Shown here: piece after piece, positions 26,602 to 34,317 of the stretch
Layout: every line of letters starts with the position of its first letter
How positions within the stretch are numbered: position 1 is the first letter of the stretch
Assembly (NCBI RefSeq): GCF_000820145.1
Contig: NZ_CDBW01000045.1
Span: 124,001 to 188,000 of the forward strand
Length of the DNA stretch: 64,000 nt
DNA from: Aeromonas sobria
Lineage (GTDB): Bacteria; Pseudomonadota; Gammaproteobacteria; Enterobacterales; Aeromonadaceae
Direction of reading: 5' to 3'
Notes under the pieces: generated by a model
The model's database searches: none
What the model was told of the DNA's origin: nothing
What the model saw: the letters and a program-made list of their open reading frames with translations, nothing else
Made by a program: the position numbers and the translations under genes

Positions 26602-26874
26602 ATGAACAAAGCTCAACTTGTAGATGCGATTGCCGCCAAAGCAGACCTGAGCAAAGCTCAGGCTAAAGTGGCTCTGGAAGAGATTATCAATGGTATTACC
26701 CAGAGCTTGAAAGAAGGTGATGCTGTGCAACTGGTCGGTTTTGGCACCTTCAAGGTCTCCCACCGCGCAGGCCGCACCGGTCGTAACCCGCAAACTGGTC
26801 AAGAGATCCAGATTGCTGCGGCTAACGTGCCTTCATTCGTGGCTGGCAAGGCGCTGAAAGACGCCGTCAAGTAA
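26602..26874 (+). CDS. hupA: DNA-binding protein HU-alpha
   Basis: Nucleoid protein that bends DNA non-specifically. It has 90 residues. The start MNKAQLVDAIAAKADLSKAQ is typical of HU-alpha, and GRNPQTGQEIQI with the arm proline forms the DNA-binding beta arm. AAGGA is 6 bases before ATG 26602; the in-frame ATG at 26578 has no ribosome site. A strong terminator follows directly. Confidence 0.97.
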   Translation: MNKAQLVDAIAAKADLSKAQAKVALEEIINGITQSLKEGDAVQLVGFGTFKVSHRAGRTGRNPQTGQEIQIAAANVPSFVAGKALKDAVK

Positions 26875-26895
26875 GCCCGAAAGTCTGTTTTGTTC

Positions 26896-26930
26896 CAATG
26901 CCAGTCAGCTTGCTGACTGGCATTGTTTTT
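26896..26930 (+). terminator. Terminator after hupA
   Basis: Perfect 14-bp stem (26896-26909 with 26912-26925), a two-base loop sequence and five T. Confidence 0.92.
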
Positions 26931-27017
26931 ATGGGGCTTTCCCATCTTTCCGATTCGTGCTTCCTGATATTTCCCGCTGTTCCGGTTCCTTCTGTCAGCC
27001 TTGCTGTGGCTGTGACC

Positions 27018-27461
27018 TCATGCCATCTGCGGGGTGGCTGGCAGTGGCCAGATCCGCTCATAGGCCCAGGTAAAGGCGATGATGTAGACCAGGTAGAAAG
27101 CGACGAAGCCGAGATCCAGCATCAGAGCATCCCACAGTCCCAGTTCGAGCCAGAACATGACGCAGGGGAGAGAGAGCATCATAAAGCTTGCTTCATAACC
27201 CAAGGCATGGAGAAAACGATCGAGCGGTCGCTTGTTGGTGCGCCCGCACAGTTTGAGCAACCCCTTGTCGAACAACAGGTTCCAGCCGTAGGTCCAGGCG
27301 GTGGCGACGATGGAGAAGAAGATGGCCAGTGAACCGACCTCGGCGACGCCCTGACCAAACAGCTGGCTGATAAGTGGGGCAACCATGGCCAGCCCGATGC
27401 CTTCGTAGAGAACCAGATAGCGAAGTCGATCCGGGGTGGTGCGCAGTTGGGTACTACTCAT
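27018..27461 (-). CDS. PACE-family multidrug efflux protein
   Basis: A 147-residue inner-membrane protein with four helices arranged as two bacterial transmembrane pairs. It resembles AceI-type chlorhexidine exporters: YEGIGL near the start holds the conserved membrane Glu, and HALGYEASFM opens the second pair. AGGAGG lies 8 bases before ATG 27461. It is downstream of the alaX-like gene on the same strand. The substrate is probably a cationic biocide or polyamine, from family knowledge. Confidence 0.88.
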   Translation of the reverse strand: MSSTQLRTTPDRLRYLVLYEGIGLAMVAPLISQLFGQGVAEVGSLAIFFSIVATAWTYGWNLLFDKGLLKLCGRTNKRPLDRFLHALGYEASFMMLSLPCVMFWLELGLWDALMLDLGFVAFYLVYIIAFTWAYERIWPLPATPQMA

Positions 27462-27617
27462 GTGATGTGCCTCCTGTGGGAGGCGCATTCTAATCAGGGA
27501 GTGGTTAAAAGAGAAGCACCCTGGCCGGTCAGAGCATGAGTGGAGGAGCCATGATGGTGATGTTCCCTCTCTGCGGCACTTCTCTTGGTTGTTAACCCTG
27601 GGCTGTTAACCCTGCGC

Positions 27618-28475
27618 TCAGGTGCCGGTTGGCGTGACCTGGGTCAGCATCGCAAAGCCCTCTTCCACCAGATTGAGCTGAACCCTGACTTGGCCGAGCT
27701 CGGCCAGGGTGGCGACGTGGGTGCCACCACAGGGGATGGTCACCTCTTTCCCTTCCAGCATGCAGTGCCAGTAGCGCGAGTCGATGATCGCCTCGCCAGC
27801 GCGGCTGCGGCGGATCTCGCCCCCGGCTGCGACCCAGTCGGCCAGCTGCTGGTTGATCTTCTTTTCAATCAGCGTCAGCTCCGCCAGCAGGGCTTCGCTG
27901 TTGACCCCCTTCTTGCGCAGGCTTTTGCCGATGCGGTACTGCTCGCGGGATCCCATGGGCTCGACCCGTGAACTCAAAATGGCAAGGCGGTCGAAGTCGG
28001 GCTGGCCCAGTGCATCACGCTCACCCACCTCCTTGCGCCAGTAGGGGATGAGTACCCGATTGAGCGCCAGCGCTGCCAGATGGCAGCCAGTGTGACCCAG
28101 GCTCAGGGCGTGGCGGGTATCGCTATCCACCTGCAACGTGACAAGGCTACCGACGGCCAGCGGGTGGTCACCGATCAGCGGATGCACCACCACGAAGCTC
28201 CATCCGTCGGCCCCCCGTTTGACCGGAATCGCGGTGTCCACGAACAGTTTGCCATCCGGGCTGATAGCCCCCATTTGGCAGGGGCCAACGGCTGCTTCGC
28301 TACCCTCCCAGCGAGCATGGCCGACATCTCCCGGCTGATCGGGCCAGAGATGACTTTGCGGATGAAAAGGGGTGAGGTCGGTGACCAGTAGCGTGGTCTC
28401 ACCGCGCTGGCAGCAGACCACGCTGGCTTGCTCCTGATGATGGCCCAGCACGAAGCTGGCTCGGGTATGTTCCAT
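27618..28475 (-). CDS. Alanyl-tRNA editing protein (AlaX-like)
   Basis: A 285-residue trans-editing deacylase related to the AlaRS editing domain. Zinc motifs are HTGCH (HxxxH) in the middle and CGGTH (CxxxH) near the C-terminus, the hallmark pair for hydrolysing Ser-tRNA(Ala) or Gly-tRNA(Ala). The N-terminal domain with a DLTPFHPQ segment fits the long AlaX form. GGGAG is 7 bases before ATG 28475. It lies behind mntH on the minus strand but is separated by a hairpin. Confidence 0.85.
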   Translation of the reverse strand: MEHTRASFVLGHHQEQASVVCCQRGETTLLVTDLTPFHPQSHLWPDQPGDVGHARWEGSEAAVGPCQMGAISPDGKLFVDTAIPVKRGADGWSFVVVHPLIGDHPLAVGSLVTLQVDSDTRHALSLGHTGCHLAALALNRVLIPYWRKEVGERDALGQPDFDRLAILSSRVEPMGSREQYRIGKSLRKKGVNSEALLAELTLIEKKINQQLADWVAAGGEIRRSRAGEAIIDSRYWHCMLEGKEVTIPCGGTHVATLAELGQVRVQLNLVEEGFAMLTQVTPTGT

Positions 28476-28536
28476 GGCGAGGCTCCCGCAACGATATGAA
28501 GAGAAGGGAAAGGTGGCAGCATACGCCAAAGTGGCA

Positions 28537-28568
28537 AGGGGCTCATTAACCAGAGTTAATAAGCCCCT
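28537..28568 (-). terminator. Hairpin after mntH
   Basis: 14-bp stem with one mismatch, AGGGGCTcATTAAC against GTTAATaAGCCCCT, and a CAGA loop. The T run is poor. Confidence 0.6.
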
Positions 28569-28603
28569 CTCTTTGTCATAGCTGGCTTTGTCATAGCCGG
28601 GTG

Positions 28604-29827
28604 CTAGAGCATGCCGACCAGCAGGTAGGCGTTGAGGCCAATCACCAGCGCCACGATCAGGCGACCTATGGCCTGGGTGATCGGATGGTTGCGATGTGCT
28701 CCCATCAGTACCCGATCGCCGGTCAGCATCAACAGCGGGATCAGGGCGAGCGCGATGCCAAAGCTCAGGATCACCTGACTCAGTACCAGGATCTCGGTGG
28801 TATTAAAACCCATGGCGATCACCACAAAGGCGGGGGCCATGGTAATGGCGCGGCGCAGCCAGAGTGGGATGGTAAAACGCACGAACCCTTGCATGATGAC
28901 CTGGCCAGCGAGCGTGCCTACCACGGTGGAACTGATGCCGGAGGCGACCAGCGAGAGGCCAAACAGAGTGGCTGCTGCCTGGCCCAGCAGCGGGGTCAGG
29001 GTCTGGTAGGCGGACTCCAGCTCCGCGACCTGCTGGTGGCCCGAGCTATGGAAGGCGGCCGCTGCCATCGCCATCATCGCCAGATTGACGAAGCCGGCGA
29101 TGGTCATGGCGATGGCCACATCGATCCGGGTGGAGTGCAGTCGTTGGGGGACGGATCCCTGATCCTGAGTGTGCTGGGTCAGCGCCGAATGCAGGTAGAT
29201 GACGTGGGGCATCACGGTGGCACCGAGCACCCCAGCCGCCAGATAGACCGCCTCGCTGTTGGGCAGGCCGGGAAAGAGTGCCCCCTCCAGCAGGCTGGGC
29301 AGATGAGGGCGGGAGAACACCAGCTCGACGATATAGGCTGCGGCCACAAACAACAGCAGGCTGCCAACCACCCATTCCAGCGGTTTCTGGCCGCGACTCT
29401 GTAGCATCAGAATGCCCCAGGTCACCACAGCGGTGATAGCGGCGCCCTCCAGCAGGGTCACACCAAGCAGCAGCTTGAAGCCGACCGCAGCACCGATAAA
29501 TTCGGCGAGATCGGTGGCCATGGCGATGATCTCTGCTTGTACCCAGTAGGCCCAGACTGCGGGTTTCGGCAGTCGGTCACGGATATGCTCCGCCAGATTT
29601 TTGCCGGTGACGATGCCGAGCTTGGCTGACAGGGTCTGCACCACCATGGCCATCAGGTTGGCCCACACCACCACCCATAGCAGCTGATAACCGAAGGTGG
29701 ATCCCGCCTGAATATTGGTGGCAAAGTTGCCCGGGTCGATATAACCGATGGCGGCGATAAAGGCAGGCCCAAGTAGAGTCAGTTTGAATTTTCGAGCCGG
29801 AATGGCCGTGGTCAGCGCGGGTTGCAT
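28604..29827 (-). CDS. mntH: Nramp-type Mn2+/H+ symporter
   Basis: Inner-membrane manganese and iron importer, 407 residues with about 11 helices. Diagnostic motifs are IDPGN in helix 1 and MPHVIYLHSAL in helix 6, which bind the metal. GGAGGG is 7 bases before ATG 29827. A Fur-box-like palindrome lies about 44 bp upstream of the start, so iron repression is likely. Divergent from rpsF. Confidence 0.95.
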   Translation of the reverse strand: MQPALTTAIPARKFKLTLLGPAFIAAIGYIDPGNFATNIQAGSTFGYQLLWVVVWANLMAMVVQTLSAKLGIVTGKNLAEHIRDRLPKPAVWAYWVQAEIIAMATDLAEFIGAAVGFKLLLGVTLLEGAAITAVVTWGILMLQSRGQKPLEWVVGSLLLFVAAAYIVELVFSRPHLPSLLEGALFPGLPNSEAVYLAAGVLGATVMPHVIYLHSALTQHTQDQGSVPQRLHSTRIDVAIAMTIAGFVNLAMMAMAAAAFHSSGHQQVAELESAYQTLTPLLGQAAATLFGLSLVASGISSTVVGTLAGQVIMQGFVRFTIPLWLRRAITMAPAFVVIAMGFNTTEILVLSQVILSFGIALALIPLLMLTGDRVLMGAHRNHPITQAIGRLIVALVIGLNAYLLVGML

Positions 29828-29868
29828 GGCATCACCCTCCATAAGGATATGGAGTCAGAATAGATCTA

Positions 29869-29887
29869 AATGATAATAATTATCAAT
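29869..29887 (-). promoter_or_regulatory. Fur-box-like operator for mntH
   Basis: The palindrome TGATAATAATTATCA at 29871-29885 closely matches the Fur consensus. It sits 44 bp upstream of the mntH start codon, a normal operator position. Confidence 0.8.
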
Positions 29888-29934
29888 TGATGTTTTGTAT
29901 TGCACCCATAGGGAAAAACATCTGTTGCGGCCAG

Positions 29935-29963
29935 TTGCAGTGAGGGATGTGATTTCGTACAAT
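29935..29963 (+). promoter_or_regulatory. Sigma-70 promoter of rpsF-rpsR-rplI
   Basis: TTGCAG at 29935-29940 and TACAAT at 29958-29963 with a 17-bp spacer, near consensus. The leader to rpsF is about 95 nt. Confidence 0.7.
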
Positions 29964-30007
29964 ATGCCGCCCTAGAAAAGCAGCGACTAAACACCACTAT
30001 GTTCCTT

Positions 30008-30040
30008 GCCTCCGAGGTCTGGCTGCACCTGGGCGGAGGC
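30008..30040 (+). promoter_or_regulatory. rpsF leader hairpin (possible S6:S18 autoregulatory site)
   Basis: GCCTCCG at 30008-30014 pairs with CGGAGGC at 30034-30040. The inner AGGT/ACCT stem is separated from it by an unpaired GGG. A CCG-containing asymmetric hairpin just before rpsF is the known S6:S18 binding type. The ribosome site follows at about 30055. Confidence 0.5.
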
Positions 30041-30064
30041 TGAATTAATCCGTAAGGAGCTAAA

Positions 30065-30451
30065 ATGCGTCATTACGAAATCGTCTTCATGGTTCATCCG
30101 GACCAGAGCGAGCAAGTACCAGGCATGATCGAGCGTTACACCGGCGCTATCACCACCTCCGGTGGCACCATTCATCGCATGGAAGATTGGGGCCGTCGTC
30201 AGTTGGCTTACCCGATCGACAAACTGCACAAAGCCCACTACGTTCTGATGAACGTAGAAGCAGAGCAAGCCGTTATCGATGAGCTGGAAACCAACTTCCG
30301 CTTCAACGATGCCGTTATCCGCAACATGATCATGCGCACCAAGCACGCTGTGACTGAAGTCTCTCCGATGGCCAAGGCCAAGGAAGAGCGTTTCGTCCGT
30401 CGTGACGACGAGCGCCGTGAAGAAGCTACTGAAGCTGCTTCCGAAGAGTAA
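30065..30451 (+). CDS. rpsF: 30S ribosomal protein S6
   Basis: Binds the 16S rRNA platform with S18. It has 128 residues. MRHYEIVFMVHPDQSEQVP and the RRLAYPI-like RQLAYPIDKLHKAHYVLMN core are typical. An acidic tail ends in EE, the kind of C-terminus that RimK extends with glutamates in E. coli. GTAAGGAG is the ribosome site. First gene of rpsF-rpsR-rplI. Confidence 0.97.
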   Translation: MRHYEIVFMVHPDQSEQVPGMIERYTGAITTSGGTIHRMEDWGRRQLAYPIDKLHKAHYVLMNVEAEQAVIDELETNFRFNDAVIRNMIMRTKHAVTEVSPMAKAKEERFVRRDDERREEATEAASEE

Positions 30452-30481
30452 TTCTGGATCACTGAATAGAGGATAAAGGCC

Positions 30482-30712
30482 ATGGCACGTTATTTCCGTC
30501 GTCGTAAGTTCTGCCGCTTCACTGCCGAGAACGTTACCGAGATCGACTACAAAGATATCGTTACTCTGAAAAACTACGTCACTGAATCTGGCAAGATCGT
30601 ACCGAGCCGTATCACCGGTACTCGCGCCAAGTATCAGCGTCAGCTGGCACGCGCCATCAAGCGTGCTCGTTACCTGGCTCTGCTGCCGTACACCGATCTG
30701 CACAACAAGTAA
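30482..30712 (+). CDS. rpsR: 30S ribosomal protein S18
   Basis: Small-subunit protein that pairs with S6. It has 76 residues. MARYFRRRKFCRFTAE and the SRITGTRAKYQRQLARAIKR RNA-binding segment are diagnostic. It starts 30 bp after rpsF, leaving no room for priB, which separates these genes in E. coli and Vibrio. Confidence 0.97.
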   Translation: MARYFRRRKFCRFTAENVTEIDYKDIVTLKNYVTESGKIVPSRITGTRAKYQRQLARAIKRARYLALLPYTDLHNK

Positions 30713-30761
30713 GAATCGGTCCGGCACTTAAGCCTAACTCAACTTCTCTAGAGGAAAGGTA

Positions 30762-31208
30762 ATGCAAGTTATCCTGCTCGACAAAATCGCCAAACTGGGC
30801 GGTCTGGGTGATCAAGTCGCTGTTAAAGCTGGCTACGCCCGTAACTATCTGATCCCGCAAGGCAAAGCCGTTATGGCTACCAAGGCCAACATCGAGACTT
30901 TCGATGCTCGCCGTGCTGAACTGGAAGCCAAGCTGGCTGCCGGTAAAGCTGCCGCTGAAGAGCGCGCTGCCAAGCTGGGTGAACTGGCTGCTGTTGTTAT
31001 CGCCTCCAAATCTGGCGACGAAGGCAAGCTGTTCGGTTCCATCGGTACCCGTGACGTGGCTGATGCCATCACTGCTGCCGGCGTTGCTGTTGCCAAGAGC
31101 GAGGTCCGCATGGGCAACGTTCTGCGTAACACCGGCGAGTACGAAGTTGTTGTTCAGCTGCACGCTGACGTTAAAGCAACCGTACAGATCCAGGTTGTTG
31201 CTCTGTAA
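30762..31208 (+). CDS. rplI: 50S ribosomal protein L9
   Basis: Large-subunit protein binding 23S rRNA at the L1 stalk base. It has 148 residues. MQVILLDKIAKLGGLGDQV and GYARNYLIPQGKA form the N-terminal RNA-binding domain, followed by the long connecting helix and the C-terminal domain. GAGGAAAGG precedes the ATG. A strong terminator closes the operon. Confidence 0.97.
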   Translation: MQVILLDKIAKLGGLGDQVAVKAGYARNYLIPQGKAVMATKANIETFDARRAELEAKLAAGKAAAEERAAKLGELAAVVIASKSGDEGKLFGSIGTRDVADAITAAGVAVAKSEVRMGNVLRNTGEYEVVVQLHADVKATVQIQVVAL

Positions 31209-31230
31209 TAGCGATTCGCTGCTGCAGATA

Positions 31231-31260
31231 AAACCCGCGCACTTGCGCGGGTTTTTTATT
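31231..31260 (+). terminator. Terminator after rplI
   Basis: AAACCCGCGC-ACTT-GCGCGGGTTT, a 10-bp stem with a further T run. Confidence 0.92.
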
Positions 31261-31309
31261 TTGGGGCCCGGGGGTAGAGTGAAGGTCTGTTCTGTTGGAG
31301 GAGATCCTT

Positions 31310-32053
31310 ATGGCTGTCTGGGTCGAAGGTCGGGTCATCGAGCGTATCGAGTGGACGCCTACCCTGTTTTCCCTGCGCGTAGCGGCAGAGCTTGCCCCCT
31401 ACCAAGCAGGTCAATTTACCAAGCTGGCCCTCGAGCAGGGCGAGCGGCGCATTCAGCGCGCCTACTCCTTCGTCAATCCCCCCTCTGCGCCATACCACGA
31501 GTTCTATCTGGTCGAGATCCCGAGCGGCGAGCTGACCCCTTCTCTCGGTTCGCTGCAAGCGGGCGACACCCTGCTGGTACAGTCGCTGGCGACCGGCTTT
31601 CTCACCTTGGCCGAGGTGCCAGCCGGGCGCGATCTCTGGCTGCTCTCGACCGGTACCGCCATTGGCCCTTTTCTCTCTATGCTGGCCGATGGTGAGGCGT
31701 TTGAGCGTTTCGAGAATCTGGTGCTGGTACACGGGGTGCGCAAAGGCGAAGAACTTAGTTATCAGCCACTTATCGCCAGCTTTGCCGAGCAATATGGCGA
31801 GCGCTTTCGCTATGTCCCCTTTGTCAGTCGCGAGCCGTGGCCAGACGCGATGGCAGGGCGGATCCCGGCGGCCATCGCCAACGGTCAGCTGCAGGAGCGG
31901 GTGGGGCTGGATTTTTCACCCGAGCTGAGTCAGGTGCTAATCTGCGGCAACCCGGAGATGGTGAAAGAGACCCAGCAGACCTTGCTGGCGCTGGGGTTGG
32001 CCAAAAACCTGCGCCGGGCGCCGGGTAATATCAGTGCGGAGAATTACTGGTAA
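31310..32053 (+). CDS. fpr: Ferredoxin/flavodoxin--NADP+ reductase
   Basis: FAD enzyme that reduces ferredoxin or flavodoxin with NADPH, supporting oxidative stress responses and radical SAM enzymes. It has 247 residues. RAYSFVNPP binds FAD, STGTAIGPFLSML is the NADP loop, LICGNPEMV binds nicotinamide and the chain ends NYW, as in bacterial Fpr. GGAGGAG lies 6 bases before ATG 31310. Confidence 0.93.
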   Translation: MAVWVEGRVIERIEWTPTLFSLRVAAELAPYQAGQFTKLALEQGERRIQRAYSFVNPPSAPYHEFYLVEIPSGELTPSLGSLQAGDTLLVQSLATGFLTLAEVPAGRDLWLLSTGTAIGPFLSMLADGEAFERFENLVLVHGVRKGEELSYQPLIASFAEQYGERFRYVPFVSREPWPDAMAGRIPAAIANGQLQERVGLDFSPELSQVLICGNPEMVKETQQTLLALGLAKNLRRAPGNISAENYW

Positions 32054-32064
32054 CAACAGGAGCA

Positions 32065-32083
32065 CAGGGGCTGCTGGCCCCTG
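32065..32083. terminator. Hairpin after fpr
   Basis: 7-bp stem CAGGGGC / GCCCCTG with a 5-base loop, between convergent genes. No clear T run. Confidence 0.4.
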
Positions 32084-32111
32084 CATCATGAGGATGAGGA
32101 CAAGGAGGGCA

Positions 32112-32462
32112 TCAGTTCTTCTTGCCGTTGTTCTTGTTCTTATCCTTGTGTTTGTCGTGACCTTGTCCCGGGTTATTGCCGCTGTGGATACTGCGGTTGT
32201 AGTGATCCCGGTACTTGCCATCCATCTTGTCGCAGTTGAGTTTGAGCCGGCTGTCACCGATGCCGAGATCCAGGCAGTTGTTTTGCCACCAGTCGTACTC
32301 TTTGTCATCCCAGTTGAGGTTGACCTTGATGTCATCGCCGGAGATACGGATACCATCACCGTTTTTGGCTGGGGGGGCAGCAACGGCGGCTCCGTGCACG
32401 ATAAACAGCGAGATCAACAGCAAGCTGCGGTTGATGGTGGGGCGGGGTGTGAGTAGTTTCAT
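32112..32462 (-). CDS. Small secreted protein, paralog A
   Basis: A 116-residue exported protein. The signal peptide ends near AAVAA. The core holds DDIKVNLNWDDKEYDWW and CLDLGIGDS, and the tail is rich in Lys, His and Asn. The neighbour 19 bp upstream has the same core, so the two arose by duplication. AGGAG is 9 bases before ATG 32462. I do not recognise the family. The cationic tail could bind polyanions or metals, but that is speculation. Confidence 0.7.
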   Translation of the reverse strand: MKLLTPRPTINRSLLLISLFIVHGAAVAAPPAKNGDGIRISGDDIKVNLNWDDKEYDWWQNNCLDLGIGDSRLKLNCDKMDGKYRDHYNRSIHSGNNPGQGHDKHKDKNKNNGKKN

Positions 32463-32481
32463 GAAAGAGTTCTCCTGTGAA

Positions 32482-32778
32482 TTACTGGCCACCCTGCTGG
32501 CTGGCTGGGGCCTGATTGGTACTGGGTGGCTGGTTGCGGTTCTCTTCATCTTCCAGATTGAATCGCGTTGTTTTGCAATCAGAGGGGACGCTGTCGCCCA
32601 CACCCAAATCGAGGCAGTCACTCTGTGACCAGCCGAACTGCTTGTCATCCCAGTCCAGATTAAATTTGATCTGGTCGATCGAGAGTTCAGAACCTTGGGA
32701 TTCCTGGGATTGTGGTGCCGCGACGGTCGCGCTGCTTGCGAGCAGCAGGGACAGTATCATAGTGGTTGTTCTGTTCAT
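32482..32778 (-). CDS. Small secreted protein, paralog B
   Basis: A 98-residue exported protein with a signal peptide ending SSATVAA. Its core IKFNLDWDDKQFGWSQSDC then LDLGVGDS aligns without gaps to the next gene, but its tail is Asn/Gln/Pro-rich and not basic. Two cysteines (SDC, SDC) may pair. GAGG is 5 bases before ATG 32778. First gene of a two-gene unit; no known family. Confidence 0.7.
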   Translation of the reverse strand: MNRTTTMILSLLLASSATVAAPQSQESQGSELSIDQIKFNLDWDDKQFGWSQSDCLDLGVGDSVPSDCKTTRFNLEDEENRNQPPSTNQAPASQQGGQ

Positions 32779-33034
32779 GATGGCCTCGAATAATTGCAAC
32801 TGCGGGTCAGTGTACGCCGGGCGGGCTGAACCCGAGCGGAACCGTACATAACCTCACCATATGATTAGGTCTGTCGGTGATTGTACCGGTTTTCTGCTGC
32901 CGATTTGTCCGTTTTGGTCGCGCTCTGGGCAGCTGGTTGTCAATCTGAAGGAATTCAGTCATTTGCCCTTCTCTGTGCGAGTCTGGCGACTATAATCGGC
33001 AGCCAACTTTTCCTGCACAGCACACCCCTTCATC

Positions 33035-34039
33035 ATGACCACACAGGACTCCTCCGCACTGCGCTACCCCAAGGGGTGGTTTGCTCTGACGACGGTATAC
33101 AGTTTCACCGGGCTGGCCATTCTGGCCTCCATCATCTTCTCCCTGCTGCTGTTCCTCTCCATCGATGACAACCCGCTGATGAAGTGGCTGTTTGGCGGGC
33201 TGGCCATCATCTTTGAACTGGGCAAGTTTTACGTCTGGTACGAGTACGGTGAGCGCAAGGCGCGGCGGGATTTGAGCGGTGCCTTCTGGTCGCTGCTGTT
33301 CTACAGCGTGCTGGCGGCCATCTCCATCGGCGGCAGTATCGGCGGCATCAACAGTGCCACCAACACGGTATTGAGCCAGCAAGCGCGCCACGAGCGGGAA
33401 CTGGCCCGCTTCGACGAGCAGATCGCCAGCATCGAGCGGCAGATCCAGCTCAACGAGGAGGCAGCCCGCAAATACATCGAGCTGGAGCGCATCTCTAGCG
33501 GCGTCTCCTCCCTGCAGCACGCCAACACCAAGCTGCGTTTGCAGCAGGATGAGCTGCGCCAGCAGCGCGATGCCAAACCGGTCAACGAACAATCCTCCAT
33601 GTTGGGGCTGATGAGCAGCTTGGCGGACGGGGTGGGGATGAGCATCACTCAGGTGCAGTTCCTGCTGGTCTGCTTCCTCTCGGTGTTGCTCGACGTGTTC
33701 GGTGCCTTCTTTGTCAGCCTGATCGGCGAGGAGAACCGCTTTCGCCGGATGTGGCGCTGGCAGCAGGATCAAGCCCGTCTTGAGGCGCAGGAAGCGCTGG
33801 CGGCTCAGTCCGAGCCGATGATGTCCCCCGAGCCAGCACCCGAGATGCTGGCGCAGGTGCGCGGTGCGCTGGAGAGTGGTGAGCTCAAGTGCAGTAAGCG
33901 CTCGGTGGCGCAGGCGCTGTCACTCTCGCTGGAGGAGGTGGACCGGGTGTTCCACCATCTGTTGTCGCAAGGGGTGCTGGGGCAGGGTGGCAATCGCCAC
34001 TACTACCTCAATCCGGCGCTGGAGCAGCAACCCGGATAA
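33035..34039 (+). CDS. Membrane coiled-coil protein with C-terminal winged-helix-like region
   Basis: A 334-residue protein of unknown family. Helices lie at about 16-42, 48-66 and 84-104. A charged coiled coil spans roughly 112-180 (ERELARFDEQIASIERQI and following). A fourth helix at about 206-230 precedes a cytoplasmic part. The last 75 residues (KRSVAQALSLSLEEVDRVF, then LLSQGVL) look like a winged-helix domain. This resembles a membrane-anchored sensor or structural protein. A terminator follows, so it is monocistronic. Confidence 0.7.
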   Translation: MTTQDSSALRYPKGWFALTTVYSFTGLAILASIIFSLLLFLSIDDNPLMKWLFGGLAIIFELGKFYVWYEYGERKARRDLSGAFWSLLFYSVLAAISIGGSIGGINSATNTVLSQQARHERELARFDEQIASIERQIQLNEEAARKYIELERISSGVSSLQHANTKLRLQQDELRQQRDAKPVNEQSSMLGLMSSLADGVGMSITQVQFLLVCFLSVLLDVFGAFFVSLIGEENRFRRMWRWQQDQARLEAQEALAAQSEPMMSPEPAPEMLAQVRGALESGELKCSKRSVAQALSLSLEEVDRVFHHLLSQGVLGQGGNRHYYLNPALEQQPG

Positions 34040-34043
34040 TGAG

Positions 34044-34073
34044 AAGGCCACCGGAATGCGGTGGCCTTTTGTT
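34044..34073 (+). terminator. Terminator after the coiled-coil membrane protein
   Basis: AAGGCCACC / GGTGGCCTT stem of 9 bp, 7-base loop, then TTGTTTT. Confidence 0.85.
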
Positions 34074-34093
34074 TTATCGAGTGGCTGTGGCAC

Positions 34094-34261
34094 TCAGTGA
34101 GTCAGCACCATCATCAGGCTGAGGAAGGCGGCCAGTCCGCCACCGATGCCGATGATCCAGTAAAACCCCTTGGCCCCCTTTTTGAGGGGAATGCGGAAGT
34201 AGAGCAAAAATGCCAACCACCCCAGCGCCAGCAACAGAGGAATAAGAAACATTCGAGCCAT
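34094..34261 (-). CDS. Small two-helix membrane protein
   Basis: A 55-residue protein with two hydrophobic segments separated by a basic loop (RIPLKKGAKGF). ATG 34261 follows GAGGA; the longer frame begins only with TTG. No family recognised. Small proteins of this shape are often inner-membrane. It is divergent from the oxidoreductase gene. Confidence 0.6.
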   Translation of the reverse strand: MARMFLIPLLLALGWLAFLLYFRIPLKKGAKGFYWIIGIGGGLAAFLSLMMVLTH

Positions 34262-34317
34262 GGTGTCCTCACTGTTATTCTGTTGACCCTTGATCAATCA
34301 ACAGGATGGATTGTGCA

